From Palsa-504 sp963808615 (lineage in GTDB: Bacteria > Actinomycetota > Actinomycetes > Streptosporangiales > Streptosporangiaceae), in contig CAWEGV010000012.1 of NCBI GenBank assembly GCA_963808615.1, positions 1,054,001 to 1,118,000 on the forward strand: DNA of 64,000 nt, in the 5' to 3' direction. Made by a program: the position numbers and the translations under genes. This document shows, one piece after another, positions 54,690 through 61,968 of this stretch. Numbering within the stretch: position 1 is the first letter of the stretch; the number at the start of each line of letters is the position of its first letter. The notes beneath the pieces were generated by a model. That model was not told the DNA's origin, ran no database searches, and saw only the letters and a list, made by a program, of their open reading frames with translations.

Positions 54690-55076
54690 ATCCGCGTAAT
54701 GTGGGGGATGAGGAAACCGGTCTGATCTCTGTCCCGTTGTCTTCCGGCAGCTGGCAGGGCAGCGCGGGTTCAGCGGCTTGTTCGACCTTGTTGTGCTGCA
54801 TTTTCACGAGAGGATGTCCGTGTCGCGAGCGGGCCCGGCTAGCCAGGCGTCCAGCCCGGCACGGTCCCCTGCGCTCCGGCGACCGGGGGAGTGATCGCGG
54901 TCGCAGGCGCTGCAGGCTCCGGGACGGCATCCGCCGGAGGTGCGCGGGTCGGCTGCTCGCGGCGCCCACCAGCCCGCTGTGCCGAGGTCGCGCCGGGCGC
55001 AGCTGCTCATGGGCTGGCGTATAAGCCGGGGCTCACTGCCGCCATTAGCGGCGGTATGGCGCTGCCATGGGCTTGA
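54690..55076 (+). promoter_or_regulatory. Sigma-factor promoter and leader, copy B, with broken leader frame
   Basis: The -10-like TAATGT (54697-54702) and downstream leader are conserved with copy A. The leader frame starts at GTG 54820 but terminates at a TGA about 54894. A second frame (54891-55076, VIAVAGAAGSGTASAGGARV, ending ISGGMALPWA) continues the copy A homology and overlaps the sigma ATG by ten bases (ATGGGCTTGA). Indels between copies do not preserve frame over the front half. Confidence 0.45.
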
Positions 55077-56242
55077 CTGACCCGGCAGATCCCGGCAAGG
55101 ACAGCGACCCCGTTGAGATCGGCGGGCCGCCGCCTGTCGCTCCAGTCGAAATGGCGCACCCAGTCTCTGCCGTCTCTGCCCGGGATGAGCCAGGCACTCC
55201 GCAGGAGGCGGGCGCGCAGAGCCACGACGAGCCGCTGGTTTCCGGCGATGACGACGAGGACCTTCCCGCCGCCCGGGTGGCAACCGCCGGAGCGACCGCG
55301 GACCCGGTTAAGGATTACCTGAAGCAGATCGGCAAGGTGCGCCTGCTCACCGCCAGGCAGGAGGTCGAGCTGGCCAAGCGGATCGAGGCCGGGCTGTTCG
55401 CCGAGCGGAAGCTCGCCGAAGGCAGCTGGGTGCTGCGTGCCGACCAGAGCATCGACCTCGAGGAGGTCGCCGAAGACGGCAGGAGGGCCAAGGAGCACCT
55501 AGTGGAGGCCAACCTCCGGCTGGTGGTGTCGCTGGCCAAGCGGTACACCGGGCGCGGCATGCTGTTCCTGGACCTGATCCAGGAGGGCAACCTGGGCCTG
55601 ATCCGGGCCGTGGAGAAGTTCGACTACACCAAGGGCTACAAGTTCTCCACGTACGCCACCTGGTGGATCCGGCAGGCCATCACCCGCGCCATGGCCGAGC
55701 AGGCCCGCACCATCCGGATCCCGGCGTACATGGTCGAGGCCATCGGCAGGCTGGCCCGGGTGCAGCGCCAGATGCTGCAGGACCTGGGCCGCGAGCCCAC
55801 CCCCGGGGAGCTCGCGGCCGGGCTGGACATGACCCCGGAGAAGGTCATCGAGGTGCAGAAGTACGGCCGCGAGCCGATCTCGCTGCACACCCCGCTCGGG
55901 GAGGACGGCGACAGCGAGTTCGGCGACCTGATCGAGGACTCCGAGGCGATCCAGCCCGGCGAGGCGGTCAGCTTCACGCTGCTCCAGGAGCAGCTGCACT
56001 CGGTGCTGGACACGCTGTCCGAGCGCGAGGCCGGCGTGGTCTCGATGCGGTTCGGCCTGACCGACGGCCAGCCCAAGACCCTGGACGAGATCGGCAAGGT
56101 CTACGGCGTGACCCGGGAGCGCATCCGGCAGATCGAGTCCAAGACCATGTCCAAGCTCCGGCACCCCTCCCGCTCCCAGGTCCTGCGTGACTACCTTGAG
56201 TTACCCGGATCGGCGGCCGTCAGCCCAGGTTGTAACCAGTGA
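55067..56242 (+). CDS. HrdB/SigA-like group 1/2 sigma-70 factor, copy B
   Basis: 391 residues with regions 1.2 (DPVKDYLKQIGKVRLLTARQ), 2 (LRLVVSLAKRYTGRGMLFLD, LIQEGNLGLIRAVEKFDYTK, GYKFSTYATWWIRQAITRAM), 3 (RIPAYMVEAIGRLARVQRQM) and 4 (FGLTDGQPKTLDEIGKVYGV, TRERIRQIESKTMSKLRHPS). It is closer to the housekeeping HrdB consensus than copy A (for example AVEKFDYTKG against GMEKFDYTRG, and LVVSLAKRY against LVVSLARRY). The shared leader suggests both copies have similar control. Confidence 0.9.
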   Translation: MGLTDPADPGKDSDPVEIGGPPPVAPVEMAHPVSAVSARDEPGTPQEAGAQSHDEPLVSGDDDEDLPAARVATAGATADPVKDYLKQIGKVRLLTARQEVELAKRIEAGLFAERKLAEGSWVLRADQSIDLEEVAEDGRRAKEHLVEANLRLVVSLAKRYTGRGMLFLDLIQEGNLGLIRAVEKFDYTKGYKFSTYATWWIRQAITRAMAEQARTIRIPAYMVEAIGRLARVQRQMLQDLGREPTPGELAAGLDMTPEKVIEVQKYGREPISLHTPLGEDGDSEFGDLIEDSEAIQPGEAVSFTLLQEQLHSVLDTLSEREAGVVSMRFGLTDGQPKTLDEIGKVYGVTRERIRQIESKTMSKLRHPSRSQVLRDYLELPGSAAVSPGCNQ

Positions 56243-56909
56243 TCCCCGTCCGCCCGGCCCATGGGCGCGTACGCCCTGGTCTGCACCCGTCGGAGCCCCA
56301 CCTGCCGGAGTGCTGCCGACGAGAACAGGACAGGCGGCTACACGCGTGCTCGGCCTCACGCGCCGAGCACGCTCCGTGCGGACCATCCTCGTCTCGCAAC
56401 GTGTCACCGTAGTGCCGTGGTCATCCTCGTGGGCGACCTGAGAACCCCGTCAGTGCGTTTCTTCCTGCAACTGCCGGCCCCGGTCGTGGCGGGGACGACG
56501 ACATGTCCGCCGACTCCAGGGCTACGATTCGATTATCGATACGGATTGGTCCAAGGGACCCCTGAATCCTGGGAGAAGAGGTCCCTGGGCCAGTGACGAG
56601 GCAAGTGACAACGACCTCAGGCAACGGCAGACAGAGCGCGACACGTTCAGACACCGCAATTCCTCCGACCTGCGGTAATCTGATTCAACCCGATGCCATC
56701 GGACGAAACCCGGATGAATGGCAGGAGAAGGTCCACGGTTGGATTCGGTGACCTAACTCCAGGCCAAAGAATTAATTCAAACGAACCGAACGGAATATGG
56801 GAGCCATTCTATTCTAGGAACCGAACAGACCAGACTCCGGCCAGGACCAAGCTTCTCGCTAGGGCGCCTTGGGGCCGGAGGTGTCGGCGCGGGTCCCAGG
56901 CTGGCTGGT
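56243..56909. other. No gene recognised
   Basis: About 670 bases between sigma B and the convergent 61-residue gene. Relatively AT-rich from 56700 to 56830. No recognised frame or repeat. Confidence 0.45.
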
Positions 56910-57095
56910 TCAGGCCTGGGCGGCCGGGCGGGGCCGGGTGATCGCGCGCAGGCTGAGGCGCAGGCGCTGGGTGAGCTGCTGGGCGTTCTTGGGCTGGGCG
57001 GGGACCTGCCGGGTCAGGCCCTGGCGCTGGGCGCCGGCCAGCATGTCGCGGCGGTGCTCGTCGGCGATCAGCTTGGTGGTGTGGGGGTTCAGCAT
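56910..57095 (-). CDS. Small basic hypothetical protein (61 residues)
   Basis: ATG 57095-57093 has AGGAG 7 bases upstream on this strand. MLNPHTTKLIADEHRRDMLA, then GAQRQGLTRQVPAQPKNAQQ and LRLSLRAITRPRPAAQA. This is the common actinobacterial pattern of a small cytosolic helical protein starting with LxxxxADEHRRDML, of unknown role. It is divergent from the Ser/Thr kinase gene. Confidence 0.7.
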   Translation of the reverse strand: MLNPHTTKLIADEHRRDMLAGAQRQGLTRQVPAQPKNAQQLTQRLRLSLRAITRPRPAAQA

Positions 57096-57311
57096 GGTCT
57101 TTCTCCTGTCTGGTCGGTTCTGCGGCCTTCGGTGTCCGCAGGGCCATGACATGAGGGTCGCCCGCAGAACAGCCTTCTTGGTGCGGGTGGACCGCTGGCG
57201 CCAGTGGCGGCCGCCGTGATGGAGCAGGTCTTTCTCGGCGATCTGTTTCCTGGGATTATTGGATTCGGGCGGTTCACTGCATCCGCTATTCCCTTGCGGT
57301 GACGGGGTGGC

Positions 57312-59831
57312 ATGGATTCCCTCAGGCCAGGAGACCCTCGGCGGGTCGGGCACTATGTGCTGATCGGCCGTCTCGGGGCGGGCGGGATGGCCGAGGTGTT
57401 CTTCGGCCGGTCGCGGGCCGGGCGCCCGGTCGCCGTCAAGCTGATCTACCCCTCTTTCGCCAATGACGCCGGGTTCCGGCGGAGGTTTCGCCTGGAGGTG
57501 GAGGCTGGCCGCCAGGTCGGCGGATTCCACGCCGCACAGGTTGTCGACGCCGACCCGGACGCCGAACGGCCCTGGATGGCGACCGCGTTTATCGCCGGGC
57601 CGTCTCTTGACCAGATCCTCAAGGAGCACCAGGCCCTCCCCCTGGACAGCGTGAGGGTGCTGGGCGCGGGCGTGGCCGAAGCGCTGGGAGCCATTCACAC
57701 GGCCGGACTGATCCACCGGGATCTGAAGCCGTCGAACATATTGCTGGCTGAAGACGGGCCGCACGTGATCGACTTCGGCGTCGCGCGTGCCATCGACGCT
57801 TCCGGCGTCACCGCGCGCTCTGGCACGGCGGGTTTCATGGCACCCGAGGTACTCCTGGGGCAGGCGCTCACGTCGGCGTGCGACGTCTTCGCGCTGGGGA
57901 TGGTGCTGGCCCACGCCGTCGGCAGCCGGCCGTTCGGCCTGGGGCCGGCGGAGGCGATTGCCTACCGAGTCGTCCACGAAGAACCAGACCTTGGCGGCCT
58001 GGACCCTCAGCTCCGCGCCGTGGTAGCGGCGTGCCTGGCCAAGGAGCCCTCCGAACGGCCCACCCCGGCCCAGATCCTGGAACTCCTCGCCGACCCCGAC
58101 CCGCCCGGCCAGTGGCTTCCCTCGCCCCTCCACACCATGATCAGGGCCCATAGCCCGCCGCGTGAGCCCACAGCGGTAGCCGACCCGGCCCGCGCCGCCC
58201 GGCTGCTGGAGGAGGCCGAACAGATCGCCCGCGCCCTTCCGCTGGATGAGCAGGCCATGGCGCCGGAGGACCGCGCGGCAGCGATCCCCGGCCCGCCGCC
58301 GCCTCCAGCAAGCAGCAGCGCTCGCGCCCGGGGACGGGACGATGAGTACGACCGCGCCCTGCCGCTGGCGGTTCAGCGGGCCAGGGCCCTGGTCCACGTG
58401 GCCACGGTGGCCGCCCGCTCCGACCCCGCTCACGCCGCACAACTGCTGGACGACGCCCTGCACCCAAGCTGGGATGCCCCGCACCCAAGCTGGCCTGAGC
58501 GCATCGCGGGGACTGCGCCCTACCAGCACATCCTGGAGGCCCTGATCTGGCACTCCCCAGCAGAGTCCGGCGCGCTCCTGGCCCGCATCGACGCCAGCAT
58601 CGACGCCGACATCGACGTCGGCATCGACCCGTCGCCCGCAAAGCGGCTGGTGGCTGACATTGCGAAGCTCCCCCCGGTCATCCGGGCGCGGCAGCACCGA
58701 GAATTCCTGGACGACGTCGCACCGTTCATCGCTAAGGTTGCCCAGGTAATAGCTCACGTCGACATTGCCAGCGCGGAGGAGCTCGTCTGGCCCATGGGCG
58801 CGCCTGCGCGCGACATGGCGCTAGCCGAGGTCGCCTTGGTGGCGGCCCGCACCGACGCCACCCGGGCCGGGCAGATCGCCTTCTCCGTCACCGGTCGGCC
58901 CAGGCAGACCTCGGGCCAGGGTGGGCGGGAGCGGGGCGTACCTCCCGCTCCCATGACGCTGGACGACCCGAGCCAGGCCATCTACTGGAAGGTCCGGGCG
59001 CTGACCGAGATCGCGATCGTCGTGGCCAGCGCCGACGACGACCATCAGCAGCGGCTGCCGCACGACGCCGAGCGGTTCGCCCGCACCGTTGCCGAGCAAG
59101 GCACCGAGCACGGCACCGGGCATGGCACCGCGCCAGACACGGCGTCGGCGAGTGCAGAGGCAAGTGCGCAGGCAAATGCAGAGGCAGAGGCGGAACCCGC
59201 CGAGACTAACCCTGCCCAGCTGCTGGCCGAGGCCGAGGAGTGGGCTCGCGCCATCACCAAGACCGACGTGCAGAGCATGGCCCTGGCCTGCGTGAAGGCG
59301 GCAGCCGCCCAGGTCGACCCGACCCACGCCGGACAGCTGCTGGCCGAGGCCGAGCAGCACGCCCGCGCCATCGGCAGCACGCCGGCCCGGCTCGAGACCG
59401 TGGGGGAGGTAGCCCTGGCTGCGGCCCGCACCGACCCGGTCCAGGCCGAGCAGATCATCGGCAACCTGCCCCCCAGCGCCCCCGAGCGGGCTGAGGTGGC
59501 CATGGTGGCGGCGCTCGCCGACCCGGACTGCGGTGAGCGAATCGCCGCCGGCTGCGCCGATGAGTACCTGCTGGCGCTGGTCAGGGCACAGATAGCGGTT
59601 CGCGCCGACCCCGCCAGCGCCGGGCCGCTGCTGGAACAGGCCGTGGAAGCTGCTGGCCACGACCCCGCCCAGGTGGCCGAGATCGCCGTGGTGATGGCGG
59701 GCAGCGATCCTGCCCGAGCCGAGCAGGTGGCGAGCACCATCACGGCCGGAGCCGGCATGGCCGCCGGGTACTGGAGGGCACGCGTCCTGGCCGGCCTGGC
59801 GAACGTGTGCCTAGGGAGCGACGCCCGATGA
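57312..59831 (+). CDS. Ser/Thr protein kinase with long helical-repeat C-terminus
   Basis: 839 residues. The kinase domain (~15-275) has all key features: GRLGAGGMAEVFFGR (Gly loop), VAVK (Lys43), HRDLKPSN (Asp137), DFG (Asp154), the activation segment RSGTAGFMAPE and CDVFALGMVLAHAV. There is no transmembrane helix. Residues ~290-839 are Ala-rich helices with a recurring pattern of about 40 residues (DPAHAAQLLDDAL, DPTHAGQLLAEAEQHARAI, DPVQAEQIIGNLP, DPASAGPLLEQAVEAA), a possible protein-interaction scaffold. The antiporter gene starts 25 bases after its stop, suggesting the kinase controls transport. Confidence 0.85.
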   Translation: MDSLRPGDPRRVGHYVLIGRLGAGGMAEVFFGRSRAGRPVAVKLIYPSFANDAGFRRRFRLEVEAGRQVGGFHAAQVVDADPDAERPWMATAFIAGPSLDQILKEHQALPLDSVRVLGAGVAEALGAIHTAGLIHRDLKPSNILLAEDGPHVIDFGVARAIDASGVTARSGTAGFMAPEVLLGQALTSACDVFALGMVLAHAVGSRPFGLGPAEAIAYRVVHEEPDLGGLDPQLRAVVAACLAKEPSERPTPAQILELLADPDPPGQWLPSPLHTMIRAHSPPREPTAVADPARAARLLEEAEQIARALPLDEQAMAPEDRAAAIPGPPPPPASSSARARGRDDEYDRALPLAVQRARALVHVATVAARSDPAHAAQLLDDALHPSWDAPHPSWPERIAGTAPYQHILEALIWHSPAESGALLARIDASIDADIDVGIDPSPAKRLVADIAKLPPVIRARQHREFLDDVAPFIAKVAQVIAHVDIASAEELVWPMGAPARDMALAEVALVAARTDATRAGQIAFSVTGRPRQTSGQGGRERGVPPAPMTLDDPSQAIYWKVRALTEIAIVVASADDDHQQRLPHDAERFARTVAEQGTEHGTGHGTAPDTASASAEASAQANAEAEAEPAETNPAQLLAEAEEWARAITKTDVQSMALACVKAAAAQVDPTHAGQLLAEAEQHARAIGSTPARLETVGEVALAAARTDPVQAEQIIGNLPPSAPERAEVAMVAALADPDCGERIAAGCADEYLLALVRAQIAVRADPASAGPLLEQAVEAAGHDPAQVAEIAVVMAGSDPARAEQVASTITAGAGMAAGYWRARVLAGLANVCLGSDAR

Positions 59832-59856
59832 CGGATCGCTCGCGGGGCGGCGCGCG

Positions 59857-61929
59857 ATGACGGATCAACAAGTCCAGTTGTTCCTGGCCGACCTGGCCAT
59901 CATCATCCTGCTGGCTCGCCTGCTCGGCATGGCGGCCAAGCGACTCGGCCAGCCGGCGGTGCTCGGCGAGATCATCGCCGGCATCCTGCTGGGCCCGACT
60001 TTGTTTCACGGCAAGATCACGGCGACGCTGTTCCCGGCCACGCTGAGGCCGCCGTTGACCGCGCTGGCGACCCTCGGCGTGGTGATGTTCATGTTCGCCG
60101 TCGGCTGCCTGCTCGACCTGCGCCTGATCCGCGGCCAGGGGCGCGTGGCCGCGAGCGTGTCGGCCGGTTCGATGATTCTTCCGCTCGCACTCGGGATCGG
60201 GCTCGGCGCCTGGCTGGCCAGCCGCCATCACGTGCACCGGGTCCTTCCGTTCGCGCTATTCGTGGGCACGGCCATGTCGGTCACCGCGTTTCCGGTGCTG
60301 GCCCGCATCCTCACCGACCGGAACATGCACCGCACCCGGATCGGCAGCATCGCGCTGGCCAGCGCCGCGACCGACGACGTGCTGGCCTGGACGCTGCTGG
60401 CCGTGGTGGTCGCGCTGGCCGGCGCAGGCGGCCAGCAGGTCCGGCTGCTGCTGGCCCCGGTCTACGTGGCCGTGATGTTCTTTCTGGTCCGCCCGCTGCT
60501 GGGCAAGCTAGCCGTTGTTTACCAAAAGCAGAAACGGCTCACGCCCAACGTGTTCGCGGCGGTGCTGGCCGGGCTGCTGCTGTCGTCGTACGCCACCGAC
60601 TGGATGGGCCTGAAGTACATCTTCGGCGCCTTCCTGTTCGGCGTCGTCATGCCCCGGGAAGTCGTCAGGCCCCGGGAAATCGTGCCCGGGGAAGTCGTCA
60701 TGCCGCGGGAGGACGTCATGCCCCGGGAGGCAGAAGCGGGCACCCTGCGCCAGGAGATCCTCGATTACCTGGAACAGGTCAGCGTCCTGGTGCTGCTGCC
60801 GGTGTTCTTCGTGGTGTCGGGACTGAGCGTCAACCTGTCGTCGATCGGCCGGTCCGGGCTCGTGGAACTCTGCCTCATCCTGCTGGTCGCGGTGGCCGGC
60901 AAGTTCGGCGGCGGCTTCCTCGGCGCCAGCCTCGCCGGGGTCCGGGCCCGGCGCGCCGGGATTCTGGCCACCCTGATGAACACCCGTGGCCTCACCGAGA
61001 TCGTGATCCTTGCCGTTGGCCTGCAGCTGCACATCCTGGACCAGTCGGTGTATTCGCTGATGATCGTGATGGCGGTCGTGACGACGATGATGGCCGGGCC
61101 GCTGCTGCACGTCCTTTACCCTGATCCCCTCGTGGCGCGTGACATCGCTGAGGCGAACCGTGCCGCGCTCGGGACCGCCGCCGGGCATCGGATCCTGGTG
61201 CTGATCGAGGCGCTGGAAACCGCCGCTCCGCTCGTTGACCTCGGGGCCGCGCTGGCGGTCGGCCGGGGGCACAGCCAGCTCATCCTCTGCCATCTCGAGG
61301 CCCAGGAGCAGGACACCCGGCCGGGGGAGGCCACCGGGCTGGGCGGCGGGCTGCGGGAAACGACCAGGACCGCGGAGAACCTTCAGGCGCTGGCCGACCG
61401 GGCCTCGGCTCGCGGGGTGCCGACCGTCGTACGGTCCTGGTTCAGCCAGGACATGGCCGCCGAGCTGCCCGGCTATGTGGCGGCGGCCGAACCTGACACC
61501 GTGGTGCTGGGCCCGGGCCGGACGGTCCGCGAGGCCCTCGCCGTCGGCGGAGCCGACGGGGCATTCCAGCTGGTCACGGTCCAGCGCAGCCTGCCGGAAG
61601 CGCCCAGCGCGGTCGCGGCCCGGTGGACTCCAGGGGAGGGCGGGGCCGCCGCTGTCCTGGTCGCCGCGCAACTGGCCCTCTCGGGCCGGTTGAAGCTGGT
61701 GATCAGTCCGGCCGGAGGCCGGCATGCGAGCCTGGCCGCCGGGCTCACCAGGGATGGCATCGTCGTGGCCGACGGTCCGCCGCCTGCCGGGGCCATCATC
61801 GTGACTGCCGCCGCCGACAGCAGCGGCGACGCTCACCTGACCGTCCGGGCGGGTATCCGGGAGGCCAGTAATGACCTGGACCAGTGGCTCCAGGATCTGG
61901 ACAGGAGCGGACTCATTAGGCAGCGTTGA
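59857..61929 (+). CDS. CPA2-type (KefB-like) cation/proton antiporter
   Basis: 690 residues. The N-terminal ~430 residues hold about 12 membrane helices with the Na+/H+-exchanger pattern: RLGQPAVLGEIIAGILLGPT, FAVGCLLDLRLIR, FVGTAMSVTAFPVLARIL, ASAATDDVLAWTLLAVVVAL (the Asp pair of the ion site) and MNTRGLTEIVILAVGLQLHI. The C-terminal ~230 residues form a cytosolic USP/alpha-beta-like regulatory domain (RILVLIEALETAAPLVDLGA, DTVVLGPGRTVREAL). A repeat-encoded Pro/Arg/Glu loop is at 60643-60729. It exchanges monovalent cations for protons; specificity is not deducible. It is likely co-transcribed with the kinase before it and the histidine kinase after it. Confidence 0.85.
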   Translation: MTDQQVQLFLADLAIIILLARLLGMAAKRLGQPAVLGEIIAGILLGPTLFHGKITATLFPATLRPPLTALATLGVVMFMFAVGCLLDLRLIRGQGRVAASVSAGSMILPLALGIGLGAWLASRHHVHRVLPFALFVGTAMSVTAFPVLARILTDRNMHRTRIGSIALASAATDDVLAWTLLAVVVALAGAGGQQVRLLLAPVYVAVMFFLVRPLLGKLAVVYQKQKRLTPNVFAAVLAGLLLSSYATDWMGLKYIFGAFLFGVVMPREVVRPREIVPGEVVMPREDVMPREAEAGTLRQEILDYLEQVSVLVLLPVFFVVSGLSVNLSSIGRSGLVELCLILLVAVAGKFGGGFLGASLAGVRARRAGILATLMNTRGLTEIVILAVGLQLHILDQSVYSLMIVMAVVTTMMAGPLLHVLYPDPLVARDIAEANRAALGTAAGHRILVLIEALETAAPLVDLGAALAVGRGHSQLILCHLEAQEQDTRPGEATGLGGGLRETTRTAENLQALADRASARGVPTVVRSWFSQDMAAELPGYVAAAEPDTVVLGPGRTVREALAVGGADGAFQLVTVQRSLPEAPSAVAARWTPGEGGAAAVLVAAQLALSGRLKLVISPAGGRHASLAAGLTRDGIVVADGPPPAGAIIVTAAADSSGDAHLTVRAGIREASNDLDQWLQDLDRSGLIRQR
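60643..60729 (+). repeat. In-frame 18-bp tandem repeats in the antiporter gene
   Basis: Five imperfect units encode VVMPRE, VVRPRE, IVPGE, VVMPRE and DVMPRE in succession. The units keep the reading frame (18, 18, 15, 18 and 18 bases) and lie after a membrane helix (FGAFLFG), in what should be a cytosolic or periplasmic loop. Confidence 0.8.
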
Positions 61930-61968
61930 TACGGACAAGGGCGTGTGCACCACGTAAGGGGTGGCCTA

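Noticed and set aside
55067..56242. Possibility that this is the primary housekeeping sigma factor
   Set aside because: It is HrdB-like but short, and lies in an accessory block with a close paralogue; I cannot separate a group 1 from a group 2 role without the rest of the genome.
56910..58757. A 615-codon minus-strand frame across the Ser/Thr kinase
   Set aside because: Only its last 61 codons (56910-57095), which have their own start and ribosome binding site, look real; the rest is a shadow of the kinase.
60508..61953. A 481-codon minus-strand frame opposite the antiporter
   Set aside because: Shadow frame; hydrophobic helices and conserved motifs are on the plus strand.
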